DNA of 64,000 nt from contig JACRNC010000021.1 of the NCBI GenBank assembly GCA_016219375.1, positions 186,001 to 250,000 of the forward strand. The letters run 5' to 3'. The stretch comes from Burkholderiales bacterium (GTDB lineage: Bacteria; Pseudomonadota; Gammaproteobacteria; Burkholderiales; Burkholderiaceae_C). Shown piece by piece: positions 9,000-20,007 of this stretch (its first letter is position 1; every line of letters begins with the position of its first letter). A program made the position numbers and the translations under genes. A model generated the notes under the pieces. That model made no database searches, had not been told where the DNA came from, and saw only the letters and a list, made by a program, of their open reading frames with translations.

Positions 9000-11363
9000 A
9001 TGACGTTTCCGCTTGCTTCACTCAAGTCCGAGGCCGGTGCGCTCAGTGGTGCACCGGCCTCGGCTGCTTCCTGGCATCCGCGCGGCACGCCGGTGGCCGA
9101 GCCGGGGCCGCGCCCGACCTGGCGACTGCGCATCGCACTGACCGCCGGTGCCGTGCTGTGGCTGCTGGCGCTGCTGGCATTGGCCACGCACAGCGCAGAT
9201 GACGCGGCATTCAGCACGTCCGGCCTGGGCGGGCCGCTGCGCAACAAGGCCGGTGTACTGGGCGCGTGGTTCTCGGACCTGGCCTTCTTCACCTTGGGCT
9301 ACTCGGCCTGGTGGGTCGTGCTGGTGGGCTTGCGGCATTGGCTGTCGGGCCTGGCGCGGCTGCTGCGCGACGAGCCGGCTGCGCCGCAGCCCTTCTGGCG
9401 CAGCCGCACGGCCTTCTGGATCGGCCTGGTTCTGCTGCTGGCGGCCAGCTGCTCGCTGGAGTGGACGCGGCTCTACCGCTTCGAGGCCGGCCTGCCGGGC
9501 GGCCATGCGGGCGGCGTGCTGGGCTACACCTTGGGCGCCTTGAGCATGCGCGGCCTGGGCTTCACCGGCTCGGCCGTGCTGTGGATCGTGACGCTGCTGG
9601 CCGGCATGGGGCTGGCGCTGCGCTTTTCCTGGCTGGAGGTGGCCGAGCGCATCGGCGGCATGCTGGAGGGCGTGCGCGAGCGCCAGCAGGCCCGGCGCGA
9701 GGCGGAGGAGGACATCCGCATCGGCGAGCAGGCGGTCAAGGAGCGTGAGATCGTCGTCGAGGAAGAGCGGCAGATCGTCGAGGACCACATCCCCATCGTC
9801 ATCCAGCAGCCGGTGGCCGAGGTGCCCAAGAGCGAGCGCGTGGCCAAGGAGAAGCAGACGCCGCTGTTCAACGAGCTGGCCGACACCAAGCTGCCGCAGA
9901 TCGACCTGCTCGATGCTGCCGGGGGCCGTCTGGAGACGGTGACGCCCGAGTCGCTGGAGATGACCAGCCGGCTGATCGAGAAGAAGCTCAAGGACTTCGG
10001 CGTGGAGGTGCGGGTGGTAGCGGCCTCGCCGGGGCCGGTGATCACGCGCTACGAGATCGAGCCGGCCACGGGCGTGAAGGGCTCACAGATCGTCAACCTG
10101 GCCAAGGACCTGGCGCGCTCGCTGTCGCTGGTGAGCATCCGCGTGGTGGAGACCATCCCGGGCAAGAACCTGATGGCGCTGGAGCTGCCCAATGCCAAGC
10201 GGCAGATGATCCGCCTCTCGGAAATCCTGGGTTCACAGGCCTACAACAACGCGCAGTCCATGCTGACGATGGGCCTGGGCAAGGACATCGTCGGCGGCCC
10301 CGTGGTGGCCGACCTGGCCAAGATGCCGCACTGCCTGGTGGCCGGCACCACGGGCTCGGGCAAGTCGGTGGGCATCAACGCCACCATCCTGAGCCTGCTC
10401 TACAAGGCCGAGGCGCGCGACGTGCGCCTCATCCTCATCGACCCGAAGATGCTGGAGATGAGCGTCTACGAGGGCATCCCGCACCTGCTGTGCCCCGTCG
10501 TGACGGACATGAAGCAGGCGGCCAATGCGCTGAACTGGGCGGTGGGCGAGATGGAGCGCCGCTACAAGCTCATGAGCAAGATGGGCGTGCGCAACCTGGC
10601 CGGCTACAACAAGAAGCTCGATGAGGCCACCGCCCGCGGCGAGCTCATCCCCAACCCCTTCAGCCTGACGCCGGAGGCGCCCGAGCCGCTGGAGCGGCTG
10701 CCCTTCATCGTCATCTTCATCGACGAACTGGCCGACCTGATGATGGTGGTCGGCAAGAAGATCGAGGAGCTCATCGCCCGCCTGGCGCAGAAGGCGCGTG
10801 CAGCGGGCATCCACCTGGTGCTGGCCACGCAGCGGCCGTCGGTGGACGTGATCACCGGCCTGATCAAGGCCAACATCCCCACGCGCATCGCTTTCCAGGT
10901 GAGCAGCAAGATCGACAGCCGCACCATCCTCGACCAGATGGGCGCCGACGCCCTGCTGGGCCAGGGCGACATGCTCTACCTGGCCCCGGGTACCGGGCTG
11001 CCGGTGCGGGTGCACGGCGCCTTCGTGTCGGACGACGAGGTGCACCGCGTGGTCGAGTACCTCAAGAGCCAGGGCGAGCCCAACTACATCGAGGGCATCC
11101 TGGAGGGCGGCACGCTGGAGGAAGAAGGCGGCGCGATGCCCGGCGGCGGCGGCAGCGAGGGCGAAGCCGACCCGATGTACGACCAGGCCGTGGGCATCGT
11201 GCTGCAGCACCGCAAGGCCTCGATCTCGCTGGTGCAGCGCCACCTGCGCATCGGCTACAACCGGGCCGCCCGCTTGCTGGAGCAGATGGAGAAGTCCGGC
11301 CTGGTGTCCAGCCTGTCGACCAATGGCAACCGGGACATCCTGGTGCCGCCGCGGGCGGAGTGA
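9000..11363 (+). CDS. ftsK: DNA translocase FtsK
   Basis: FtsK is a septum-located ATP-driven motor that moves chromosome ends to dif and activates XerCD. The 787-residue form has about four N-terminal membrane segments (residues 40-230) and a short charged linker. The RecA-like motor has Walker [11 protein letters not shown] at about 448-457 and a Walker B region [13 protein letters not shown]. The C-terminal gamma winged helix ([34 protein letters not shown]) reads KOPS sites. The linker is far shorter than in E. coli FtsK, as is usual in many bacteria. The ATG follows a GACAAT hexamer by only 6 bp, with no Shine-Dalgarno. Confidence 0.95.
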   Translation: MTFPLASLKSEAGALSGAPASAASWHPRGTPVAEPGPRPTWRLRIALTAGAVLWLLALLALATHSADDAAFSTSGLGGPLRNKAGVLGAWFSDLAFFTLGYSAWWVVLVGLRHWLSGLARLLRDEPAAPQPFWRSRTAFWIGLVLLLAASCSLEWTRLYRFEAGLPGGHAGGVLGYTLGALSMRGLGFTGSAVLWIVTLLAGMGLALRFSWLEVAERIGGMLEGVRERQQARREAEEDIRIGEQAVKEREIVVEEERQIVEDHIPIVIQQPVAEVPKSERVAKEKQTPLFNELADTKLPQIDLLDAAGGRLETVTPESLEMTSRLIEKKLKDFGVEVRVVAASPGPVITRYEIEPATGVKGSQIVNLAKDLARSLSLVSIRVVETIPGKNLMALELPNAKRQMIRLSEILGSQAYNNAQSMLTMGLGKDIVGGPVVADLAKMPHCLVAGTTGSGKSVGINATILSLLYKAEARDVRLILIDPKMLEMSVYEGIPHLLCPVVTDMKQAANALNWAVGEMERRYKLMSKMGVRNLAGYNKKLDEATARGELIPNPFSLTPEAPEPLERLPFIVIFIDELADLMMVVGKKIEELIARLAQKARAAGIHLVLATQRPSVDVITGLIKANIPTRIAFQVSSKIDSRTILDQMGADALLGQGDMLYLAPGTGLPVRVHGAFVSDDEVHRVVEYLKSQGEPNYIEGILEGGTLEEEGGAMPGGGGSEGEADPMYDQAVGIVLQHRKASISLVQRHLRIGYNRAARLLEQMEKSGLVSSLSTNGNRDILVPPRAE

Positions 11364-11444
11364 GAGCCGCCCACCATTGACCCACCCGCGCTCGCCCGGT
11401 TGTCGATCAAGGCCGGCCGAGCGCCCCCAAGGAGCACGCCGCTG

Positions 11445-12101
11445 ATGTTGTCCACGCCCCTGCCTCGCCCCGCTGTACCCGGCCTGCGCACGATTGCGCT
11501 GACCGTGCTGACCGCCGCGGCCACGCTGGCCAGCCCGATCGCACGAGCCGATGCGGTGCAGTCGCTCAAGCGCTTCGTCTCCGAGGTCAGGAGCGGCCGG
11601 GCCAGCTTCACGCAGACGGTGACCCAGCCGGACGGCAAGGTGAAGAAGCCGGCGCAAGGCCAGTTCGAGTTCCAGCGCCCCAACCGCTTCCGCTTCAGCT
11701 ACACCGCGCCCTACCAGCAGCTGATCGTGGGCGACGGGCAGAAGGTCTGGCTGCTCGACAGCGATCTCAATCAGGTCACGGTGCGGCCGATGAGCGAGGC
11801 CCTGGGTGCCACGCCGGCCGCGCTGCTGGCCGGCGGGTCTCTGGACAAGGACTTCGAGCTGCGTGCGCTGCCCGACCAGGGCGGGCTGGAATGGGCCGAG
11901 GCCCGGCCGCGGGTGAAGGACGGCCCCTTTCAGTCGGTGAGGGTGGGCTTCAAGGCCGGCACGCTGGCCGCGCTGGAGATCCTGGACGGCTTCGGCCAGC
12001 GCTCGCGGCTGGACTTCCAGAAGCTGGAGCCCAATGCCGCCTTGGCGGCCGAGCGCTTTCGCTTCCAGGTGCCGGCGGGGGCGGATGTGATTGAGCAGTG
12101 A
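11445..12101 (+). CDS. lolA: outer-membrane lipoprotein carrier protein LolA
   Basis: LolA is the periplasmic chaperone that carries lipoproteins from LolCDE to LolB. The 218-residue precursor has a signal peptide ending LASPIARA before DAVQSLKRF. It also shows typical LolA segments: ASFTQTV, AQGQFEFQRPNRFRFSYTAPYQQLIVGDGQKVWLLDSDLNQVTVRP and FKAGTLAALEILDGFGQ. The ATG at 11445 has AAGGAG about 10 bp upstream. It follows ftsK by 81 bp, a common arrangement in beta-proteobacteria, and is probably co-transcribed with it. Confidence 0.94.
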   Translation: MLSTPLPRPAVPGLRTIALTVLTAAATLASPIARADAVQSLKRFVSEVRSGRASFTQTVTQPDGKVKKPAQGQFEFQRPNRFRFSYTAPYQQLIVGDGQKVWLLDSDLNQVTVRPMSEALGATPAALLAGGSLDKDFELRALPDQGGLEWAEARPRVKDGPFQSVRVGFKAGTLAALEILDGFGQRSRLDFQKLEPNAALAAERFRFQVPAGADVIEQ

Positions 12102-12245
12102 GCTGGCGCTGAGCCGTCGGCGCCGGCGGTTCGGCACCGAGGCGGTGAGCGGCAGGCCGAGCCCTTGAGCGCTCCGCCGTGAGAGTCCAGTCGCACGCAA
12201 TGCAGCGTTGACTGACGACGCCGGCAGGCTGGTGCGGCCCGGCCC

Positions 12246-12322
12246 AGATGTGAGAGAACCCCGGTGGCTCGCGCCGGGGGGGTAGATGTGAAAAAGCCCG
12301 GAGGCTTGCGCCGTCCGGGCTT
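12246..12322 (-). terminator. tandem pair of similar hairpins, terminator of rhlE (and lolA)
   Basis: Two adjacent units of 38-39 bp (12246-12283 and 12284-12322) both begin AGATGTGA and carry a hairpin with GGCTCGCGCC or GGCTTGCGCC in the loop. In the second, AAGCCCGGA pairs with TCCGGGCTT, flanked by A/T tracts on both sides. This suits bidirectional termination between convergent lolA and rhlE. The duplication of the whole unit is unusual. Confidence 0.7.
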
Positions 12323-12349
12323 GTTCGTTTTCAGGCCTGCTTCAGCCGA

Positions 12350-14287
<1,938 letters not shown>

Positions 14288-14545
14288 GATGTCTTTCAAG
14301 CAAAGCCGCGCCGCCGCTGCATCGGGGATGGAGCGGACAACGCACGGGCCGCCGGCAAAAGCGCCAGCTCGAACCCGAGGTGGGTCGCAAGTCGAGAGCC
14401 GGTCATCACGCCGCAAGCGGTGCGGCGGGGTGCGACTGGAGTCGGTCTTGAACGACGGCATCGCCGCCAACCGGAACTCCAAGACACGATGCGCAGGACA
14501 CGCGCGGTGGACGAGGGGCGGCGCCTGTTGCGCTGCTCCGCTCGC

Positions 14546-14579
14546 CGGTTGGCCTCATCGGGAGATGAGGGGACAACCG
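14546..14579. other. strong unexplained hairpin with a GNRA-type loop upstream of rhlE
   Basis: CGGTTG/CAACCG and CCTCATC/GATGAGG form a two-part, 13-bp stem. A GGGA tetraloop caps it on the plus strand. A 1-versus-3 internal bulge separates the two helices. It lies in the 451-bp gap (14288-14738) that otherwise holds only the rhlE leader/promoter and the photolyase terminator. No T tract follows on either strand. Confidence 0.55.
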
Positions 14580-14623
14580 CCAAGCCACCCGGCTTGAAAG
14601 AGGTCAGAGGGGATGAACGAAAC

Positions 14624-14650
14624 GGCTCACCGGGTTTGCCCGAGTGAGCC
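14624..14650 (-). terminator. probable terminator after the photolyase-family gene
   Basis: GGCTCAC/GTGAGCC and CGGG/CCCG form a long stem with a TTTG loop and one bulged A. It is followed on the minus strand by GTTTCGTT. It lies 89 bp beyond the photolyase stop codon. Confidence 0.6.
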
Positions 14651-14738
14651 GAGGCGCGGATTGTGGCAGCCCGGCGCGGTTTTGTCGAGGCGCTACGGCA
14701 TGGCCTTGCGTGATGCAGGGCCGGTGGGCCGGTGTGCC

Positions 14739-16316
14739 TCAGGCAGCGGCGCACCGGCGCACATGCTCGTCCAGCACCACCTCGGCCCAGTCGCGGATGG
14801 CCTGGCGGTCCGGCCCACTGAGCCGCTGCAGGTTCTTGACCATCAGCGCGGTGCGCGGGTGGCTGGCGAACTCGGCCTCGTGCCGGTCGAGGAAGGCCCA
14901 GTACAGCGTGGTGAAGGGGCAGGCCTGCGGGCCGGTCTTGACGGCCGGCTTGTAGCGGCAGCCCTGGCAGTGGTTGCTCATGCGCTGGATGTAGGCACCG
15001 CTGGCCGCATAGGGCTTGCTGGTGAAACGCCCGCCGTTGGCATAGAGCGTCATGCCGGCCACGTTGGGCAGCTCCACCCACTCCACCGCGTCCACGTAGA
15101 CGGCCAGGTACCAGGCGGCCACCTGGTCCGGCCGCAGGCGGGCCAGCAAGGCGAAGAGCCCGGTGACCATCAGGCGCTGGATGTGGTGGGCATAGCCGTG
15201 GCGCAGGGTCTGGCCGATGGCGTCGCGCAGGCAGGCCATCGGCGTGTCGGCCGTCCACCACCAGCCGGGCAGCGGCTCGTGCGCGTGCAGGTGGTTGGCC
15301 TGCGCCATGCCGGGCATGTCACGCCAGTAGACGCCGCGGATGAACTCGCGCCAACCCAGGATCTGGCGGATGAAGCCCTCCACGTCCGGCAGCGCGGCGC
15401 GGCCGTCGCGCCAGGCGGCCTCTGCCGCGGCGATGACCTCGCGCGGATGCAGCAGGTGCAGGTTGAGCTAGGACGACAGCAGCGCATGCCAGCCGAACGG
15501 CGTGTCGCTCCACATCGCGTCCTGCCAGGTGCCGAAGTGCACCAGCCGCGTGTCGATGAAGCGTTGCAGCGCCTGCAGGGCCTGCTCGCGGGTCACCGGC
15601 CAGGCGAAGGTGTCCAGCGTGCCGGGGTGATGGCCGAAGTGCTGGCGGACCTCGTCGATCACCTCGCGGGTGAGCGCATCGGGCGCAAAGCGGGCCGGCG
15701 GCGGGATCTCGCCCGGGCCGGTCTTGGGATAGCCGCTGCGGTTGTCGGCGTCGAAGTTCCAGCGGCCGCCGGCCGGGCCACCATCGGGCGCCATCAGCAC
15801 CCGCTCGCGCTGGCGCATCCAGCGGTAGAAGAACTCCATGCGCAGCTCGGTCTTGCGCGCGGCCCAGCGCTGGAAGTCCGCCCGGCTGCACAGGAAATGC
15901 GGGTCGTCCAGCCAGCGCAGCGGGATGCCCGCCTGGGCCGCGGCGCGCTGCAGCTCCTGCTCGATGCCCCATTCGCCGGGCTCAAGCGCCTTGACGACCT
16001 GCGGCCGCAGATCGGCCAGCGCGCGGGCGAAGCGCTCGGCCAGGCCTGGCGGCTGGCCGGGCGCGTCCCAGCGGATGTAGTGCACGGTCAGCCCGCGCTG
16101 GCGCAGGGCTTGGGCATGGTGGCGCATGGCGGCCAGGAAGATCGCGATGCGCGCCGGGTGGCTCCACACCCGCTTGGCCTCGCCGGGCGCTTCGATCATC
16201 AGCACCGCGTCTTGTGCGGCATCCAGGCCGGCCAGCGCCGGGCTGTCGTGGCTGAGCTGGTCGCCCAGGATGAGGACGAGCTGGCGCACGGCGGGTATGG
16301 CGGGCATGGCCGTCAT
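14739..16316 (-). pseudogene. bacterial (6-4)-type photolyase/cryptochrome (FeS-BCP/CryB family), interrupted by an in-frame TAG
   Basis: The gene reads as 525 codons in one frame, the usual family length, but codon 283 is TAG (plus-strand CTA at 15468-15470). Before it lies the antenna domain (VLILGDQLSHDSPAL to TPFGWHALLSS). After it lies an intact FAD-binding domain (LNLHLLHPREVIAAA, ILGWREFIRGVYW) and Cys residues in SNHCQGCRYKP and GPQACPF that fit the [4Fe-4S] site. Without readthrough, FAD and Fe-S domains are lost and the protein cannot be active. No frameshift or other decay is visible, so this is a very recent mutation, a sequencing error or a readthrough site. The start overlaps the DUF2256 gene by 4 bp. 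Confidence 0.88.
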
Positions 16317-16507
16317 GACATCGTGCCGCCGATGCCGGCCGACCGTCGCTGTGCGGCGGCCTCGGCCCGGCAGCGGTCGCTGCAGTAGCGCACCTCGTCC
16401 CAGCTGCGCGCCCAGCGCTTGCGCCAGCTCATCGGCCGGCCGCAGTGCTGGCAGGGCTTGCTGGGCAGGGATTGCTTGTTGCCACGGAAGTCGGGCCGTG
16501 CGGTCAT
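16313..16507 (-). CDS. DUF2256 small zinc-ribbon-like protein
   Basis: The 64-residue protein has KPCQHCGRPMSWRKRWARSWDEVRYCSDRC, the four-cysteine pattern (CxxC near the start, CSDRC later) of DUF2256, which probably binds zinc. DUF2256 genes commonly sit next to photolyase or cryptochrome genes. Here its stop overlaps the photolyase ATG (ATGA), so the two are translationally coupled. Function is unknown; a role with the photolyase is an inference from linkage. Confidence 0.85.
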   Translation of the reverse strand: MTARPDFRGNKQSLPSKPCQHCGRPMSWRKRWARSWDEVRYCSDRCRAEAAAQRRSAGIGGTMS

Positions 16508-16634
16508 GGGGAGAGGTCAGCGTCGATGCAGGGAGCGCCGCGCAGCATAGGCAGCCGGCGCGGGCCTTGCCCGTGCGCGGTCATGCCGGCCCGTGACGCG
16601 CCCGCCCGCCACGCTGCGGCGACACAATCCCGCC

Positions 16635-18086
16635 ATGCAAGAAAGCCTGCTGCCCGACGACGATCTGCCGCCACCGGCGGCCGTGCCCAGCCGGCGTGCC
16701 GCCCCCGCGCGCAAGGCGCAACCTGCCCAGGCGGCTGCCGGCACGCCCCTGGCCGAGCGCCTGCGCCCGCGCACGCTGGACGAGGTGATCGGCCAGCAGC
16801 ACCTGCTGGGTGCGGGCAAGCCGCTGCGCGTGGCCTTCGAGTCGGGCCAGCCGCATTCGATGATCCTGTGGGGCCCGCCGGGCGTGGGCAAGACCACGCT
16901 GGCGCGGCTGATGGCCGAGGCGTTCGATGCGCAGTTCATCGCCATCTCGGCCGTGCTGGGCGGCATCAAGGACATCCGCGACTCGGTGGAGCAGGCTCAG
17001 GCCGCGCGCGGCATGGGCCGGCGCACCATCGTCTTCGTCGACGAGGTGCACCGCTTCAACAAGGCGCAGCAGGACGCCTTCCTGCCGCATGTGGAGTCGG
17101 GCCTGTTCACCTTCATCGGCGCGACCACCGAGAACCCGTCGTTCGAGGTCAACTCCGCGCTGCTGTCGCGCGCGACGGTGCACGTGCTGCAGCCGCTGAC
17201 GGCGGACGACATGCACGCCCTGCTGGCCCGCGCCGCACAGGAAGCCGGTCTGCCGCCGCTGACCGAGCCCGCCCGCGACCGCCTGATCGGCTATGCCGAC
17301 GGCGACGCCCGTCGGCTGCTCAACACCTACGAGAACGTCGCCCGCATGAGCCCGGGCGCGGCCACCATCGACGAGCCGCTGCTGGAGCGCGCCGTGGGCG
17401 AGCAGCTGCGCCGCTACGACAAGGGCGGCGAGCAGTTCTACGACACCATCTCCGCCCTGCACAAGTCCGTGCGCGGCTCGGACCCGGATGCGGCGCTCTA
17501 CTGGCTGGTGCGCATGCTCGACGGCGGCGTGGACGCCCGCTACATCGCCCGCCGCGTGATCCGCATGGCCAGCGAGGACATCGGCCTGGCCGACCCGCGG
17601 GCGCTGCGCTTTGCGCTGGACGCCACCGAGACCTACGAGCGCCTGGGCTCGCCGGAGGGCGAGCTCACGCTGGCCCAGGCCGTGATCTACCTGGCGATGG
17701 CGCCCAAGAGCAATGCGGCCTACGTGGCCTACAAGGCCGCGCGCGCCTTCGTGCAGAAGGACGGCACACGGCCGGTGCCGCTGCACCTGCGCAATGCCCC
17801 GACCAAGCTGATGAAGAACCTGGGCTACGGCCAGGGCTACCGCTATGCGCACGACGAGGCCGGCGGCGTGGCCGCGGGCGAGACCTACTTCCCCGAAGGC
17901 CTGGAGCCGCCGACCTTCTACGAGCCGGTGAACCGCGGCCTGGAGATCCGCATCGGCGAGCGGCTGCGCGAGCTGCGCCGGCTGAATGCGGCAGCCGCGC
18001 CGGATGAGAGGCTGGATCAAGGCGACACAGCGGCCGGCGGGCACGATGGCGACGGCGGCACGGACCCGACCCCGGATCAACCCTAG
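16635..18086 (+). CDS. rarA: replication-associated recombination protein A
   Basis: RarA (MgsA) is an AAA+ ATPase related to clamp-loader subunits and WRNIP1, acting at stalled replication forks. The 483-residue product has PLAERLRPRTLDEVIGQQHLLG, Walker A GPPGVGKTTLARL, Walker B IVFVDEVHRFNKAQQD, sensor 1 IGATTENPSFEVNSALLSR, and C-terminal AEYVAYKAA-like tetramerisation sequence ending in Glu/Arg-rich helices. The start at 16635 is the ATG before QESLLPDD; it lies 6 bp after CACAAT with no Shine-Dalgarno. It ends in TAG, one of three natural TAG stops in the window. Confidence 0.95.
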   Translation: MQESLLPDDDLPPPAAVPSRRAAPARKAQPAQAAAGTPLAERLRPRTLDEVIGQQHLLGAGKPLRVAFESGQPHSMILWGPPGVGKTTLARLMAEAFDAQFIAISAVLGGIKDIRDSVEQAQAARGMGRRTIVFVDEVHRFNKAQQDAFLPHVESGLFTFIGATTENPSFEVNSALLSRATVHVLQPLTADDMHALLARAAQEAGLPPLTEPARDRLIGYADGDARRLLNTYENVARMSPGAATIDEPLLERAVGEQLRRYDKGGEQFYDTISALHKSVRGSDPDAALYWLVRMLDGGVDARYIARRVIRMASEDIGLADPRALRFALDATETYERLGSPEGELTLAQAVIYLAMAPKSNAAYVAYKAARAFVQKDGTRPVPLHLRNAPTKLMKNLGYGQGYRYAHDEAGGVAAGETYFPEGLEPPTFYEPVNRGLEIRIGERLRELRRLNAAAAPDERLDQGDTAAGGHDGDGGTDPTPDQP

Positions 18087-18223
18087 GCCGGCTGCCGTCT
18101 CGACCGCCGGGCGAGACGCAAGCGGACGCCTGCGCTGCCCTGCTGGCGTGTTGGCCCCCTTGCGGCTGGGCGGATGCGGCCTACAGTCACGGTTTGCCGT
18201 ATCTGACCGATCGGCTTGTCAAA

Positions 18224-18241
18224 GCGGCTCCGCGGAGCCGC
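18224..18241. promoter_or_regulatory. 18-bp perfect palindrome before the aldehyde dehydrogenase gene
   Basis: GCGGCTCCGCGGAGCCGC is a perfect inverted repeat ending 17 bp before the ATG at 18259. It could be an operator or an mRNA hairpin close to the ribosome-binding site. Nothing else in the sequence distinguishes these. Confidence 0.45.
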
Positions 18242-18258
18242 ACCTGCCGGAGCCCGCC

Positions 18259-19731
18259 ATGAACCGTCCGCTGATGAGCCTTGCCCCCCTGCCCCCGGCC
18301 GAGGCCGATGTGCAGGACATCCAGCGCGTCTTCGACGCCCAGCTGGCCACGTCCCTGCGCTGGCGCGAGTCCACTGCCGCCGAGCGCATCGCCCGCATCA
18401 AGAAGCTGCGCGCGGCCATGCTGGCGCAGCGCGAGGCCTTCTACGAGGCCTTTGCCGCCGACTACCGCAAGGGCCCGTCCGAGGTCGAGGCGACCGAGTT
18501 CATGCCGGTCCTGGACGAGGCGCGGCATGCCATCGCCAGCCTCAAGCGCTGGATGAAAGGCAGCCGCGTGTGGCCCACGATGACCATGCTGGGCACCAGC
18601 GCCCGCGTGGAATACCAGCCCCGTGGCCGCTGCCTGATCATCGCGCCCTGGAACTATCCGCTGAACCTGTGCTTCGGCCCGCTGATCTCGGCGCTGGCCG
18701 CGGGCAACACGGTGATCCTGAAGCCGTCCGAGATGACGCCGGCGGTGTCCGCGCTGATGGCGCGCATCGTGCGCGAGGTGTTCGCCGAGGACGAGGTGGC
18801 CCTCTTCGAAGGCGCGGTGCAGACCTCGCAGGCGCTACTGGATCTGCCCTTCGACCACATCTTCTTCACCGGCTCGCCCGCGGTGGGCAAGGTGGTGATG
18901 GCCGCGGCCGCCAAGCACCTGACCAGCGTCACGCTGGAGCTGGGCGGCAAGTCACCCACCATCGTGGATCAGTCGGCCGACATCAAGCTGGCCGCCGAGA
19001 CCATCATGTGGGGCAAGTTCCTCAACTGCGGCCAGACCTGCGTGGCGCCGGACTACCTGTATGTGCACGAGTCGGTGAAGGACCGCTTCATCACCGAGTG
19101 CCAGCAGGCGCTGCAGCGCTTCTACGGCCAGACGGCGGCGCAGCAGAAGGCCAACCCGGACTTCACCCGCGTGATCAACCAGCGCCATGCCGGCCGCGTG
19201 GCCCGGCTGCTGGAGGACGCCGTGCAGCGCGGCGCCAAGGTCCGCGCCGGCGGCGAGGTTGACGTGGCCAGCTGCTATGTCGCGCCCACGCTGCTGGACC
19301 AGGTGCCGGCCGATGCAGCCATCATGAGCGAGGAGATCTTCGGCCCGCTGCTGCCCATCCTGGGCTACACCCAGCTCGACGAGGTGATCCGCCAGATCAA
19401 CGCCCAGCCCAAGCCGCTGGCCCTCTACATCTGGAGCCGCGACAGCCGCGTGACCGAAGCCATCAAGACCCGCACGTCCTCGGGCGGCGTGTGCGTCAAC
19501 CACGTGGTGCTGCACTACGCGCACGGCAACCTGCCGTTCGGCGGCGTCAACAACTCCGGCATCGGCAGCGCGCACGGCATCCATGGCTTCAAGGCCTTCT
19601 CGCACGAGCGGGCGGTGCTCAAGTCCTGGCCCGGGCTGATGATGGCCAAGATGTTCTTCCCGCCCTTCACCGGGCTGAAGACCAAGCTCATCCGCATGAC
19701 GGTGGACTCGCTCAAGCTGCCCAGCCTCTGA
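18259..19731 (+). CDS. aldehyde dehydrogenase (class 3-like)
   Basis: The 490-residue NAD(P)-dependent dehydrogenase should oxidise aldehydes to acids. It has APWNYPLNLCFGPLISALAAGN, the cofactor motif FTGSPAVGK, the catalytic Glu in TLELGGKSP, and the catalytic Cys in NCGQTCVAPDY. LPFGGVNNSGIG lies near the end. The short N-terminus and spacing match class 3 (fatty/coniferyl) aldehyde dehydrogenases. The C-terminus (GLMMAKMFFPPFTGLKTK) is hydrophobic and may associate with the membrane. The substrate cannot be told from sequence. It stands alone between rarA and the liv operon. Confidence 0.92.
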   Translation: MNRPLMSLAPLPPAEADVQDIQRVFDAQLATSLRWRESTAAERIARIKKLRAAMLAQREAFYEAFAADYRKGPSEVEATEFMPVLDEARHAIASLKRWMKGSRVWPTMTMLGTSARVEYQPRGRCLIIAPWNYPLNLCFGPLISALAAGNTVILKPSEMTPAVSALMARIVREVFAEDEVALFEGAVQTSQALLDLPFDHIFFTGSPAVGKVVMAAAAKHLTSVTLELGGKSPTIVDQSADIKLAAETIMWGKFLNCGQTCVAPDYLYVHESVKDRFITECQQALQRFYGQTAAQQKANPDFTRVINQRHAGRVARLLEDAVQRGAKVRAGGEVDVASCYVAPTLLDQVPADAAIMSEEIFGPLLPILGYTQLDEVIRQINAQPKPLALYIWSRDSRVTEAIKTRTSSGGVCVNHVVLHYAHGNLPFGGVNNSGIGSAHGIHGFKAFSHERAVLKSWPGLMMAKMFFPPFTGLKTKLIRMTVDSLKLPSL

Positions 19732-19820
19732 GCCGCGCGGCCGCTGAGCCTGCCTAGAATCCGCGCTGGTCCGCCACGCGGAACGTGCAGCGGGCGCGCC
19801 GGTTGCCCGCGAGCGCCGTC

Positions 19821-19847
19821 CCGAGCCCGCCTTCATGGCGGGCTCGG
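19821..19847 (+). terminator. probable terminator after aldehyde dehydrogenase
   Basis: A perfect 11-bp stem CCGAGCCCGCC/GGCGGGCTCGG with loop TTCAT lies 90 bp after the stop. The T tract is weak (TCCATCTG), so termination could be partial. Confidence 0.6.
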
Positions 19848-19863
19848 TCCATCTGCAGCCTCC

Positions 19864-19945
19864 TTGTGCGAGCTGCTCGTGCGAGCTGCTGTTGCGAATT
19901 GCATTTGCGATCTGCCTTGCCTGACCCGCACGCCTGACCCGCACG
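19864..19945. repeat. 13-bp tandem repeats upstream of livH
   Basis: Four imperfect 13-bp units sharing TGCGA-N2-TGC run from 19864 to 19915. The first two differ only in the second base. After four bases, two perfect copies of CCTGACCCGCACG follow (19920-19945). The array lies between the hairpin at 19821 and the livH start, in what should be the livHMGF promoter region. The rest of the 276-bp gap shows no clear promoter. Confidence 0.8.
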
Positions 19946-20007
19946 CGCGGCACGCTGGCTGGCTTCTTGCTCGCGTCAACCCGTGCCCCACCCCGCCTGA
20001 CCGCCAC

